Notes: a model not told the origin generated them from the letters alone. A stretch of DNA of 64,000 nt from Hypholoma sublateritium FD-334 SS-4 (GCA_000827495.1 KN817526.1:620001-684000); one strand, 5' to 3'. Positions 1-12,396 are shown, numbered from the stretch's first letter. Translations and numbers: made by a program.

Positions 1-2172
1 CACCCATCCGAGAGCACGTTCATGTCGCGATTCGCTAAGAAAATGACCATTTCTACGGCGTTTCCAGCTATTCGCCTCCCCGAAGCCGCTTTTGTTTTGA
101 CTTTCAGACATACGCTCACTTGCCGCCGTGAATTTCTGGGATTTCACTGTCATAATCTGTCAGGTACTTGTTCAGGTCTAAAAATACATCTAATAACATT
201 TACACCGAGTTTCTGTCAGGTGGGGCGCCCACTCAATGCGCCGGCCGAGTCGCTCGAGGTACTACATTATTCTATCGAGCATCCTTATATTATAAATGTT
301 ATGTTCGTTGTACACTCAACGTCTGTCTGCAATTTCTCTACAGTAACAATGAGGCAGTCTGTAACGATATATGAAGAGCAGTATCTTACTGTAGGATACA
401 CATAGCGCCGGACGGTATGCCGCCATACGGTACACGGGGTAGCACTAGTGCTTCACGGCTACAGCCAACTGCCATTCTGGCAAGAACGACTGAACGTGCT
501 GGGGTCCGCCATCCCGACGCCGAACAGCTGCATGGGGCTTAGCGCCTCCACAGCGACGAATATTGACCGGTTTTTCTCGGCAAAAAGATTATTATTTGCG
601 CTGCGCTTCGGTCGCCGGCGTCTTTCCCTGACCTTAAGCGTACCAGGACCCTTGTAGATCTCCCACTGGAGCGCCAAACTGTTCAAAGATGTCGGCCTGA
701 GCACGTGCGTTGTCCGTCGGTACACGGCTGGGCCTCTTGCACATTTCGACACTGGAGGACCCACCCACCAACGGGCGCCAGTGCCCGCGATAAAATCAAA
801 CAGAGTAAACAAGAATAGAGATCCAATAATTGGCTTCCTTTTCAGCCAACGAGATGAACGCTATGCTGTTAATTAGCCTTCGAGAAATATGGAAGCTGCG
901 GTTTGATCAGTGGCCTGTAATACTTGAAACACCCATGGCGGTTGTGGGTAATCTCTCGGGGAGGGTGTATTCTAAAAAGATCGTATGGGCGCGGTCACTG
1001 CGCGTCTATTGATTGACGCTATGCGGCCATATTACCCCCAAGTTGCATTTCTTAGAAATGGCATGCATGAATCATGACACAGGTTTGTATTTTCCGATTG
1101 TACAGGCTTGGGCTATGGTGTAAGCCTCCTCCACCGACGGTACGAATGAGAACACGCCTTTCAGTCGTAACGCCAGAGCTTTAGATCCAAATGATTTAAT
1201 ACACGCGTAGAAAATACCCGCAAAGGACGGCACCATGCTTCATACACATTGTGTATTCCATGATGCGCAGCAGCAGTGGGACATAGATCATGTGTCGCGT
1301 CATGCTTGAAATAAACATTTTGCGCTGACCGTGATGCTCGTGTTTCTCAGAGGAAGCGCAGCAAAGGCGTTCTGTGCAGCGCTAGCGGCCGCATGCATGG
1401 CACGCGCCGCGGCGCGTGTCCGAATGTAGTAACACGCGCGCCCAATGTGCGCCCAGATATGTCGCCAATATCCAGCGCCACCCCATTCAGAAGACACAGA
1501 TCCGGCGCACGTTGCAGGTTTTGGCTTCGGGATCGCGCACGCAGGCCAGGTGAGGATATTCGCGTCTGATCGGACAGCCTGAAGCGAGCGCATGGCCAGA
1601 TGCGTGTCCGGGCGTATCAGCACGCGTCGGCCTCGCGCGTCGCAACCTCCCGCGCTTCGCCCGCGCTTTCCCCAAGCTTGCCCCAAATCTACAAAAGACC
1701 CCAAGGGTTGGGTACCGTATTTGTGCCCTATTGTCATATGGATGGGATTGGCCTAATTCGGAAATTAAGTGAAGACCACGTTCGCAATTAGATGCGCACG
1801 GGTGGGTAATAATGGCAGAGGCGGATAAGAGTAATTATTAGATGGCGCCCAGTATGGAATGTGCGCACAAAAGTGCTGGTGCGCTTTCTAGTAGAGCTTG
1901 AGGGGAATTTAAACAGCCCAAAATTGCAAGCCGCTTGGACATCCAAATTCCGCGTTGAATTCTTTAAAAAGACGCGACTAAGCGGTGCCGTATAGTAAAC
2001 GCCGCTGGGTCTGAGTGCCTGACGAAAGAAATAGAATATGCCTGGTATTGAGATGGCAGACCGACGGATTTCCACGTCAGATCGATTATCGTGGGTAGAG
2101 GGTACGGCGCGGGCCGGCTGCCGGAATCCCAGAAGAGGGAGCTGCGACGCCACTCCCACCTCTACCACCACC
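1..2172. other. Intergenic region without a supported gene
   Basis: No reading frame here has a credible splice structure or recognisable domain. The first about 180 bases carry one arm of a dispersed inverted repeat (separate entry). Short open frames on both strands, such as minus 459-812 and minus 1300-1737, lack any family resemblance. The last stretch (about 1790-2172) should contain the promoter and 5' leader of the large gene starting at 2173. Confidence 0.5.
18..180 (+). repeat. Dispersed repeat, copy 1 (inverted relative to 9942-10112)
   Basis: The stretch from about 18 to 180 matches the reverse complement of about 9942-10112 with scattered mismatches and small indels. Shared blocks include TTCATGTCGCG, CGGCGTTTCCA, CTATTCGCCTCCCCGAAGCC, TTTCACTGTCAT and GTCTAAAAATA. 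Divergence looks moderate, so the copies are old. No terminal repeat or transposase is visible, so the class (MITE, solo LTR piece or fragment) is unknown. The element probably continues beyond the left window edge. Confidence 0.7.
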
Positions 2173-5100
2173 ATGGCCCATTCCGCACCGCCCACGACGC
2201 CGAGCGCCCGCATTCGCGCCCTGTGGGCTGCATTTGAGAAAACACTTCCCGCAGCACAACGAACCACCCAGCACAAGACACTTGCCGCCCATGCGGCTAC
2301 AGATCGCGTATATGACCAGTTGCCCGTAGCCGCCCGTCCGACGTCTGCCCAGCACGCCGCCACGAAGGATGCCCAGGCGCTCGAGCTCAAGAAAGCATAC
2401 TTTGAGCGTGTAGTAAAAGAATGGAATTCGCGCCTTACGGGCGCCGGGCTTGCGGCGGAGATGTGGACGGACATTACGCCGGAGGAGATGAACAGAGTGA
2501 CCAGCGCTCTGGGCGTCGAAGAGAACGGTGAGGGCCAGCAGAGTCTCCCTCCACCGATATACGTACAGGCGCCGTCACTCAACTCCGCATCTCGCGGTGC
2601 CAACGCCTCTGCAGCAAGCTGGCATTCCACTGCGTCCAGTGCATCCGGCGCTAGTTATGCACTCGTCAAGCCAAGTGAAATATATTCGGAAGACGAAGAC
2701 GATGCATATTTTGCCGTGAGTTTCTTTGTCTTCTACTCTCACTTATCCGCGACCGTGGCATTCCGATGTGCTCAGCTCCCAGAGCGAGCTCTGCAGTAGC
2801 CAAGCGAGCTGTGTAGTAGTCAAGCTGTGCGAGCTCTACTCAGAGGCCGAGCACTTGGAGTGCAGACTGTCATGGATTTCGCCTTGAAAAACGTGTAGTT
2901 TTGGACCCTTCATCTGTGGTGCGCTGTTGTAGCGTTTTTCTGGGCAGAGGTTTTTTTTTTCGGAAACATACCTCCGTTTCTTTTCCATGTTAATTTCCTT
3001 CTATATCTCCATCGCTGACCCTGACTTTTTAGCGACACACCCCTTTCTCGTCCTCCTCTGCCCCGCACTCTGAGCCTGCTTCTCCTGCTCTCTCGTACTA
3101 TTCTGCCCCCGCATCTGCGTCTGACAACGATGCGGATGACGATGACGACGCACCCGGTACCGGCCGCCGCGACCCGTTCGCGCCTTGGTCAGATGCTAGC
3201 CAAACCAACAATGCTCGCCCCGCATGGAACTCGCACAGCAGGACCAATACACTTACCGGTGCATATCCCTACGCCGCGGGATCGGGGTCCACCTCTGCCT
3301 CTGCCGCCGCATCCGTTGCCTCGCTCGCTTCCGCTGCAGCGCATAGCCCTCGTATCAACCACAATAACCACCTATCTGTGTCCCATGAACAGGCGAGCCT
3401 GCACACGCACGGGCATGGGCAGCGTACCGCGAGCGGGTCATCTGCGTCGTCCGCGCACGCATCCCATATGCGCTCCTCGCCTCAGCTACCGCCGCAAGTC
3501 GCCTCGGCGTATGTCGGCCCGTGGATGCTCACCGCGGACGAAGACGAGGGCGATGACCCAGGGGCCACCGACGCGAAGCCCGGCATGGGTGACGGGAAGG
3601 CGGCCCCGGAGGCTGATGCCGCGGCGGCAGAGGCATTCGACCGCTTCAAGCTCACCGCACGCATGCGCATGATTGTCGATTTCCATGCAGCGGCTGCGGC
3701 CGCAGAGATCAAACTTGCTGGGGAGATATGGCGGGTGAAACGGGGGCTTCCAGTGACAGCGTCTACACCCCAGGCAGAGGAAAACCCCAACCTTGCCAAG
3801 ACCACAGTGAAGGCCGCAGGGAAGGCGAAGGCGAAGGAACAAGAGCCAACGCCACGCAAGAAATCCTCGCCAGCGACGACTAAGGCGGAACAGTCACGCC
3901 GCGGATTTTTTGGCGACGACGACGACCATGTACCTGCGCACTCATCCGATGCCGAGGAGGACGGGGAGGCCAGCCCGACGAAGCCCGCGACGCTTGTCCT
4001 CGCGCACCAGCGGGCAATGGGCGCGCTACAGGCCGCGAAAGATGCGGAACGCCGCACTGCAGTGCGCGAGGAGAGAGATCGTTGCCGCGCGGAAAAGCGC
4101 GCGGCGGCGGTAGCGGAGGCGAACGACAAGGCAAAGAACGCGACCGCTACCGGAAAGGGGGGCCGGTCCAAGGATGAGCGTCGCAAGGGCCGCTCGGGTA
4201 CACTTATCTCAGGACAGCCCGCGGCATCCGCAGCTGACGCCGCGATTGTCGACGCTAAGAAAGAGGAGGAGGAGGAGCCGTGGCTTGCAACTGCATGGCG
4301 CGCGGCACATCGCCACGCTGCTGACGGGGATGCAGGCGCAGGCAAAGATGGGGAAGCGGCTCTAGCCAACGCCCTCGGCTCGCGATTCGACCTCGGCACG
4401 ATCATTGGCGGGGGAACGGCCCAGGGTGTGGAGGCGTTCCTCGATGGTGTAGTACCCCCTCCCTCTCTGGGCGGCACCGCACAGGGCGGATGGGGCGCAT
4501 CTGCGTCCACGCAATGGTCCCCGTCGTCGCAGCAATCACAGCCGCCTGCGCAGGCGCATGCTCAGCCTGGATGGGGCGTGCAGCAGACGCCAACAGCGAC
4601 GAGCTTTGGGGCACCGCCTCCCGCGCCCGGGAACCGCCGCCGCGCATCCACGAGCGCGTCCGCTTCTGCTTCTGCTGCTGCTGCTGCTGCTATTGTGGGT
4701 ACGAATAATGGAGCCACAATTCAAGCGGGGGTGAACGCTTTCCGGCGAGTGCATGCTCCAGTTCCTGTACGGGCGGCGCCGTTTGGAGAGGTGACAGCCT
4801 CGGCGTCAAGCAGCGACGAAGAGGGCGGGGCCATGGGGCGACAGTGGGGTGCTGCCAAGCAATCACAGAGCTACGCTCAGCCGCAGGCTCAGCGCGCGGC
4901 GTTCGCACACGCTCCACCACTGCAGGCGCTCGAGCGCGAACTCGATCCGGAGCTCATGGCGGCGTTTGTCGAGTACAGTGGTCGCGGTAGTGGCGCCGGG
5001 GCGGTGCCGCTCGGGAGCGCGAACGTCAGCAGCGGGAGTAACAGCAGCGGTGCCAGCGGTGGATATGGCTACAACTACGGCAGCGGCAGCAGTGTGTTCG

Positions 5101-7559
5101 GCAACGCATCTATTAGCAGCAACGGCAGCGGGTTCGGTTCGAGCGCCAACCACAGCAACGGCAGCAGTATGTTCGGGGCCTCCAACAGCAACAGCCCGTA
5201 CGCGGCTGGCACGGGTGCGTTCGATACAGTCGACCTCGAAGCAGCTCGCGGGCGCGGTGGTGGCCCGAGCGCATTCGCGAGTGCGGCCGAGGCGCTGGTA
5301 ACAAACTTCGGGGCGATTGGCCATACGCGTGGACGGTCGACGACGATGACGGATACGGAAGGCGCACAAGGCTGGCCGGCGCGTCCCGAGATGCACTCAC
5401 GCGGGGCCAGCGGCAGCGGCCATGCGTCGGCAGCGCGCTCGCGCTCGCGCTCACCGACGATGACACGCGCGTTCCCGTCCTGGACCACGCGCATGGCGGG
5501 CGGCGGACACGCCCACGAGCAGCAGCAGCCCGCGCCGCCGCAGTTGCAACCGAAGGAGGCCCCCGCGCGCGGTCCGACGGCGACGCCCGTGGCGAGCGGC
5601 TGGACGCGCAAATTCCAGAAGACCGCGCCGGGCACGTCTGCAGGAACGCCGCAGCCACAGACTACTGCTCCACCTCCAGCCCCGTCGTCGATGTTCTCGT
5701 TGAAGAATCCGTTTGGGTTCGCCGATGACGCGGAGCCCGCTGCCGCGCCCGCCCCTACGCCGACGTCATCGTGGCTGGGTGGCAAGGGCAAGAAGGCTGT
5801 TGTCGCCGTGCATAACTCGCCGCTCCCGCAGCCAGCAGAGCCAGAAGTGTCGTTGTGGGAGCAGGTCACACAGCAGAAGTCGAAGGCGGGCCTGGTGGTG
5901 CCCCCTTCGGCCGCGGGGTCCGGCGCCGCGGCGGGCAAGAAGCCGATGCCGGCTGTGCCGTCGCCGCCTCCGCCTCCGGAAAAGGTAGCGATAGTGGTGG
6001 AGGATGTGGTGGAGAAATCTGCGCCCGTCCCTCCCGCAGGGAAGAAGCAGACCAAAAAGCAGCGACAGGCCGCGATGAAGAAAGGAGGCAAGGGCGCATT
6101 CGACGAACCGGACCCTGAGCCAGAACCCGAGCCAGAATCCACCCGTCCCGTCCCGCCCCCGGCGCCGACGAACGGCAAGGGCAAATTTACAGCCCAGGCC
6201 GTTTTCGCCGACGACGACTACGCCAACGAGAACGGCGATGACGGCGACGATGCGATGTTCTCTGCGCCTTCTAAGGTGTACGGGGGGCCGCCGCCCACCA
6301 CCGTTGGTCGTAAGCGACTTGATTCACTCTCGGCCTCAGGCGGGTGGGACACCGAGGGAACATCTGTCTCGACGCCGCGCCCGGCGCCCAAGGTCCCCGC
6401 GAATTTGCAGGCCCTCGCGGCCTCAATGTCTTCGCCGCCACCATTCGGGCTCAAGCCGCTCATGGGCGGTGCCGCGCATACCCAACCACAGGGCGAGCGC
6501 CCAGGTACTGGGATGGGCATGAACAGTAGCACAATCCGCGCGCGGGGGGTGGCGGCGGGCCAGAGTGGGGGTGGCGGGGCGGGGCGGTCGCTGTGGGGCC
6601 TCTTCGGGGGTGGCTCGGGAGATGCTGCACCAAAGCAACAGGCAGATCCCTGGGCAGTTCCGGGCTCGTTTGGAGGCGGCGATGAGGCGGAGGCAGAGGC
6701 GCAGGATGGGGATGATGGTGGAGGTGGCGATGGAGGCGGGGACGATGATTGGACCCCGATCAGTAGAGGATCTGTACCGGTGGAGAAGCCGCAGGCGCAA
6801 GCACCTCCCGCGTCTTCGGCACAGCGACTCCGTCGTGGCTCTGAGGCAGCTGCGCCCTCCTCGCCTGCTCCTCGTGTTGTCGCCAAGGCGGCAGCCCAGC
6901 CACTGGCAGCCAGCAAGGTCGTGGCCGCCGCTGCCTCGAAGAAAGGCAATGCGAAGAAGGGCGCAAAGGGCAAGAAGGTCATGATTGAAGATGTCCCCGA
7001 CGAGGAGACCGACAGCAGGGGCGAAGTTCTTCCCGTCGACTCACGACATATCTTCGACGACGCCGAGTCCAAGGTCATTCTGGAGCCGAAACCTAGTGTC
7101 CCCCCTGGCACATACGACTCCATCATCAGTTACACCGATGAGGAGAATGAGCGCAAGCCCGCAAAACCAAATGCGGCAGCCGATGGTTGGACCGATGATG
7201 CGTGGATGGAAGCAGGGGCAAAGGAGACTACTGTGAAGCACGAGAAGACTGCCTCTGCGGGTGATGGGGCGTGGGGTGCAGGTAGCAATGCTGCTAAAAG
7301 TGCTTGGGGGCCAAGCACCGTGGGGGCGGAGGAAGAGGCAGAGGAGCAGAGCTCGCCTGTCGCGTCGGCGTTCGGCAATGGCGGGCGTAATGGGAAGGGT
7401 GGCTCGCAACCGGTGGTGTCGGCGGGGGGTGCGTGGGGGCAGATGTCCGGTAAAGATAAGGGCAAAGGGAAAGTCGTGGCGGGTGCTGGAGGGGGTGACG
7501 AGCCTGCGAAGCCCATGAGCAAAGCCGCTCAGAAGCGCAATAAAGGCAAATTATTCTAA
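2173..7559 (+). CDS. Very large low-complexity Ala/Ser/Gly/Pro-rich protein, function unknown
   Basis: Two-exon model: 2173-2715 and 3033-7559 (1689 aa), joined by one phase-0 intron (GTGAGT donor at 2716, TTTTTAG acceptor ending 3032). The ATG at 2173 is preferred over 2038 because it has a strong CACCACCATGG context and starts the compositionally consistent part. The N-terminal about 150 residues are the least biased part and may fold. The rest is dominated by Ala, Ser, Gly, Pro and acidic or Lys-rich tracts, including a Pro-Glu/Pro-Asp repeat near 6110-6140, and ends in a basic tail (KAAQKRNKGKLF). No domain, signal peptide or membrane segment is evident. GC content is clearly higher than in its flanks. 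It is most likely intrinsically disordered, perhaps a scaffold or nuclear/cytoplasmic regulator, but that is a guess. The long open antisense frames inside it are GC-rich shadows. Confidence 0.8.
4672..4689 (+). repeat. (CTG)6 microsatellite encoding poly-alanine
   Basis: Six perfect CTG units inside the large low-complexity gene. In frame they read as GCT codons and form the core of an alanine tract flanked by Ala-Ser repeats. Such tracts commonly vary in length between strains. Confidence 0.9.
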
Positions 7560-8610
7560 GTCATTGAAGAGCTTTTTTTGTTCTTGTTTTCTGTTCGTTG
7601 TACTGTCCGAAGTTGTGCTCACCGCTTTTTTGCTTTATGAATTTTCCCTTTCACTTGTATATGTAGGCCCTGCTGTCGTGCGCATGTTCTGTAACACTAG
7701 TATTCCTTGGATCTCTGTTATTATATATATCAATGGAATAGACAACATCTTCCTCACTTGATAAGTTGATGAATTGGGCCAGAGGCAAAGGAAGGGATGA
7801 TACGACTGCATAGCCAGTATTCAAAAGACGGTTAATGATCGATCCTTGACATCGTCTGTCCAATTGAATGAACAACGTGTACGCAACGCATTGTGCAAAA
7901 GTGCCGTCGACGCTTCAAGGAAGCTGATGATGCAACGAGGAAATCATCAGTCATTACAATTCACAGGCTCAAATGAAATTTCACTTGCTTGCTAAGTATA
8001 AAATGTGAGTGATATAATTCAAACTTCATAGCAGACCCATCAGTCCCCCGCTCTGAATCGTCGAGTTCTCCTCTCTCATTAGCTCCACGACTACTCCAAC
8101 ATTGCATATTGTGAGAGCTTCTGAAAATGAATGCATGAGAAAATTCAGTTCGATCTAAGGCCGGCTTCTTGAAGTGAGGCAGCCACGAGGATAGCATTTT
8201 GGCCGATAACATACTTTCTGAATATATATCGACACGAGGCGATAAGAGTAGGCGTGTATATTAAACAATTGCGCGACCGACTCTGAGAGAATGTATACTA
8301 TATAGACGTGTGCATCGCCGCATGTCCGTCCCAGACCGCTACTATCTACGAGACGATTTCGCGTGCAAACAACATATCTGCTCGCTGATTCATAGCATAA
8401 TACTAGCCAAAATATGTGGGAAGCTATCGCCATAAGAGTGTCAGCAATGCTTGAATCTCATTCACAGTATCCCTATTGACGACAGGTTTTGATTTGCCAT
8501 CTTTACAAAACCATTAATAAGGGAGAATTTTACATATTCAAATAGAACATCATACACGATAAAATATAAAATATCTTCCATCATTACATAGATACATATA
8601 CACAATTCGT
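7560..8610. other. Intergenic region, AT-rich, no supported gene
   Basis: This stretch lies downstream of two convergent genes (plus-strand gene ending 7559, minus-strand gene ending 8611), so it should contain both 3' untranslated regions. It is visibly more AT-rich than the upstream coding region. No open frame has a recognisable product. Confidence 0.5.
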
Positions 8611-9379
8611 CTAATTGGCAGGAGCATACCACAGTGGAGGACCAAGAACACCCATCGGAACGTTGAGAATGTTGTGGATCCATTCTATCTTCTTAATATT
8701 TCGTGTAGCGGCCCGTTCCTTCTTCGTCTCGTTTGAGCCAAGTATCAGGGCCAACTCCGCGCATTTTCTCTTCTTTGACGGATGCCCGTCAACATGGATT
8801 ACAGGTGCGCGGACCAGCCTATAGAATACCCCATGAGGGGATAACGCATGGACTATGCCACCCCAGCCGCAGTCTATGCGATTAACTGAGGGGCCAACAT
8901 AGTCGACCATCAGTTCTTGAGAGTCCATCCAGCTCAGGATATCGTCGCGACGAAAGACATATCCACACAGTTTGAATGGGGTAAGCTTGCCGTTGTCTTG
9001 ACGTTCTCCTACGAGGTGTATAGATCGGTGCAGTTGTAATTCGACAGGCTCGGTGGCATTCCAAGCATTCGGGGTACCGTTGTATGCTGGAGTGGTCTGG
9101 GAGAGATATTTAGTCCTATGCGAGCGCAGGTCATTCTCCGGTCTGGTCGTGGTTGGTCATGAACGATCAAATACAGAGTGGGCGGATTGGCTCACTTCAT
9201 GGTGTCTGTAGCGTCTGTTTTAGAGCTATTCGACAATCAGTTGAAAACACACATGAGCATAATAAGGGACGTACTTTGAATCCATTTGTCGAAAGGGACT
9301 GCTCAATGAAGAGTGGGTAGGGGGAACTCGGCGAAAGGATAAGGATACTGAATTGGAAGTGCCCAATGGTGGCATTCAT
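8611..9379 (-). CDS. Small orphan protein, two-exon model
   Basis: On the minus strand, 9379-9275 (35 codons) joins 9096-8611 through a phase-0 GT-AG intron of 178 nt, giving about 196 aa. The intron is longer than its neighbours, so a further small exon could be hidden in it. The protein starts MNATIGHFQFSIL and ends PPLWYAPAN. The second exon alone is 162 codons open with ordinary amino-acid composition. It contains a Lys/Arg-rich stretch (HPSKKRKCAE) that could be a nuclear localisation signal. I do not recognise a family. Open minus-strand segments at 9498-9930 could be additional exons or debris, but they do not join in frame. Moderate-to-low confidence that the whole model is right, better for exon 2. 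Confidence 0.4.
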
Positions 9380-9941
9380 CCATGGTTACATGTACATGTG
9401 ACTATCCCCGGCCTTTCGTCATTGCTCGGTTAAAAATTAAAATTGAGAGCACAGTGTGATATGAAGATCAGAGCGCCGGAGCCGAAGCTCACTGCGACTA
9501 GCTATATCGCCCGTCGGAGGCGCTCATGATATTTTGAGATTCCAGGTAGAGGATTCGGCCAATGACCGCTTTGTAGGTGTCCGGATCTACATCAAAGCCT
9601 TCGGGCATCGGGATGGCGGACCGCCCAAGGAGAAATTCATGTAGGATGCGGATATCCAACTCGTATGAAGATTGCCGCAAGAGACATATTACCCTGTGTA
9701 ATTATATGGTAAATGATCATAGCAAAAATCATGGACTCAACGGAATATTGCCGACCAAAATTAGCGACCTTTATATTGTCAAAAGAGGGATGAGGGAAGA
9801 TAAAATACTCCATGCGGTCAGCACATGGCTCAAAAATCTCGAGTATATACCTGCTGCTTCGTGCGCGCCTTCAGCAAGAACAGCGACAGTGGATGACAGA
9901 ACTCGCGGGACTCGGGGTACTATACCCTATGGCTACTTGAC

Positions 9942-10112
9942 TATTTTTAGACGACAGCCGGTTACTGACAGAATATGACAGTGAAATTTCGAAAAATCGT
10001 GAAAACGAATGTAGACATGTCTTGTAGCTAAATAAAATCGGCTTCGGGGAGGCGAATAGTTGGAAACGCCGTGGAATTGGGCATTTTCTTGTCGCGTCGC
10101 GACATGAACGCG
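9942..10112 (-). repeat. Dispersed repeat, copy 2 (inverted relative to 18-180)
   Basis: The reverse complement of this stretch aligns to 18-180 along nearly its whole length. On the left it starts at the TATTTTTAGAC block and on the right it reaches the CGCGACATGAACG block. It sits directly upstream of the P450 promoter, so it may have contributed regulatory sequence, but nothing in the sequence shows that. Confidence 0.7.
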
Positions 10113-10241
10113 ACCTTGGACCGGTTCTTGAGACTGCTCGGGCATGTCCAATTTGTGTCCGAGTATAGTTTGTTGCACAGACACACTAGATCACGCCTTC
10201 AGTTATGTGGTGTCTACTGTCAGATGGAGGAACAGACTTCA

Positions 10242-10249
10242 GATAAATA
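10242..10249 (+). promoter_or_regulatory. TATA-like element upstream of the P450 gene
   Basis: GATAAATA lies about 90 bases before the P450 ATG and is followed by a pyrimidine-rich stretch (TTTTCCTCTC), a usual layout for fungal core promoters. Assigned from position and composition only. Confidence 0.35.
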
Positions 10250-10335
10250 GGCCACGCCGACGGCGTTGTAAATTATCACTTTTCCTCTCATCGCTCAGCC
10301 TTTCAACCCCAGCCTTTACAGTGATATATTCCGCA

Positions 10336-12396
10336 ATGTCTGCCTTCAACTTCAACGCTACTCCCATAGATGCACAGCTATCGACTCAAACGGAAAACCT
10401 TTACGATGGATTCAACACAAATTCGTCGTTGTTCTTGTTGACTTCGCTCATCGCAGCCGCAATCTATCTCAGTTCGAAGGTGTTCTACCGAAGGCCTCTT
10501 ACGGACGACAAGGGAAATACCATACCGGATGGACCGACTGGCCTTCCCGTCCTCGGTATGTATTTTTCATTCCATACCCTTTGTACTTATGACTAAAAGC
10601 GCGCCCTAAGGCTCATTCCCTTTCTTGACGGACTACCCCGAATTGACGCTCGACTACTGGGCCAAGAAATTTGGATCATTATATTCCATCTGGCTCGGAA
10701 ACCAGCTCTTCGTCATCGTTTCCGATCCCCAGATTGTGAAGGACCTGATGGTCACGAACGGCGCGATCTTCTCTTCCAGGAAGGAGATGTATCTTAAATC
10801 CCAAATTATCTTTGCCGGACGCGGGATTACGGCAACTCCTTACAACGATAAATGGCAAGTTTTTCTGAAGACCAAAAAAGGAAAGATTACTTACATACTT
10901 GGCAGGAGGACTCACCGTCGGTTGGCGACCACTTGGCTCAACAAGCCNGCCGTNGAGANTTANACNGCTGTTCTNGACTATGANGCCACTGTTCTNGTCC
11001 ANGACTTGTACTACCACAGTAACGGAGGGANGCTCCCGATCAACCCNCAGCCCCACGCTGGTCGATGCTCGCTCAACAATATGTTGACGATTACATTCGG
11101 CACCCGTACCGACACGATCGAGCACCCTTTAGTCGCCGAGGCTCTTCGCCTGTCGCGTGCATTCATGTTAGTATCTGAATTCATACGCACGGCAGGAATA
11201 CCTACTTATAATCTCAACAGGAACTGCACCGGCCCGGTCTCGAACATGATCGACTTCGTACCCATTCTTCAGAAGCTACCATTTAACCTACCTCTGAAGA
11301 CTCGTGCTCAGCAGTTGCACGCCGACTTAGTCAAAACATACGGTGGCATGATCACTGAGATCGACGAGAAGATGAAGCACGGCGAGCAAGTGCCTGACTG
11401 TCTGGTGAAGACGCTTCTTTTGGCTCAAGAGGAGGAAGGGTTGGACCACTTGGACATGGCAATTCTTTGCTCTGCTTTCATGATTGGTGGTGTGGAAACG
11501 GTATGCCCGATTCGATCCAACAGAGCAGTGCAGTGTATACTAATATTCTCTGATACAGACCGCATCCATCATGCAGTGGTTCTCAGCTCTCATTCCAGCA
11601 TACCCCGAAATTCAAGCTAAGGCACATGAGGAACTTGACCGTGTGGTCGGACGGAACCGCTTGCCTACAATCGACGATGAGAAGAACCTGCCGTTCATCC
11701 ATGCCATCATCAAGGTGGGTATCTCGTACATATATTCCGTAGAATATATCTAAGAGATTCTATAGGAAGTTGAGCGCTGCCACAACCCCTTCTGGCTCGG
11801 TACACCCCATGTGAACAGTCAAGACTTCACTTACCGCGGACAATTTATTCCCAAGGATACTGTCGTCGTTTTGAACACTGTGAGCTGCGATATTTTCTAT
11901 ATTTTATATAGCCGACTAATATCCCTTGCAGTACACCATGCACCACGACCCCCAAAGGCATCCGGACCCCCACACATTCAACGTGAGCGACTTCCGTCTA
12001 AAATTAGATCCACAATTTACTTAGACGCCCATCAATAGCCGGACCGGTTTATCAACGACTCGACCCTGTCATCGGAATCTGCGAACTTGGCCAATCCCAT
12101 GGAACGAGACCACTGGATGTTTGGTGTTGGGTAATTATTCCCTATTATTCTCTCTAGTAAAAATTTGCTGAGATATTCACCTTTGTAGCCGGCGCATTTG
12201 CCCGGGAATGTGGGTCGCTGAGCGGGAGGTGTTCCTTGCCATCGCACGCATGCTCTGGGCCTTCAAGATGGACGAGATCCCCGGCGAGCCCATTGATCTC
12301 AAGGAGTACGACGGACTCTCTGGCCGCTCGCCCGTCGCCTTCCGCATCAAAATGACTCCTCGTCACGACCAAGTGGAGACCGTTCTCGGGCTTTAA
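10336..12396 (+). CDS. Cytochrome P450 monooxygenase
   Basis: Nine exons: 10336-10555, 10611-10854, 10906-11166, 11221-11500, 11559-11714, 11766-11879, 11932-11982, 12039-12130, 12189-12396, giving 541 aa. The protein begins with a lumenal segment and a hydrophobic anchor (residues about 35-50), as in ER-bound fungal P450s, followed by the proline-rich hinge GPTGLPVLG. Family signatures are all present: I-helix GGVETT (331-336), K-helix ExxR as EVER (388-391), PDRF, and the haem motif FGVGRRICPG with Cys477. It would use O2 and electrons from P450 reductase to hydroxylate a small lipophilic substrate, which cannot be inferred. Intron 2 (10855-10905) has a GC donor (GCAAGT). Exon 3 holds 11 ambiguous bases, mostly at third codon positions. 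No other secondary-metabolism gene adjoins it. Confidence 0.95.

Larger units (their letters stand above)
9380..10335. other. Intergenic region with exon-like debris and a repeat copy
   Basis: Between 9498 and about 9930 the minus strand holds several short open segments of natural-looking composition (for example 9498-9680). Trial splices left them out of frame with one another, so no gene is called. The stretch 9942-10112 is the second repeat copy. The last about 100 bases are the promoter and leader of the P450 gene. Confidence 0.4.

Noticed and set aside
1300..1737. 145-codon minus-strand open frame
   Set aside because: Ala/Arg-rich composition from a GC-rich patch, no family resemblance and no exon partners.
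3482..7522. Several long minus-strand open frames opposite the large low-complexity gene (for example 5075-6184 and 3482-4510)
   Set aside because: They are antisense shadows of a GC-rich, repeat-biased coding exon. The sense frame has a proper start, intron and stop.
9498..9813. Spliced minus-strand gene starting at 9813 (MEYFIFPHP) joined to the frame at 9680-9498
   Set aside because: The only plausible splice leaves the two parts out of phase. Kept only as possible exon debris.
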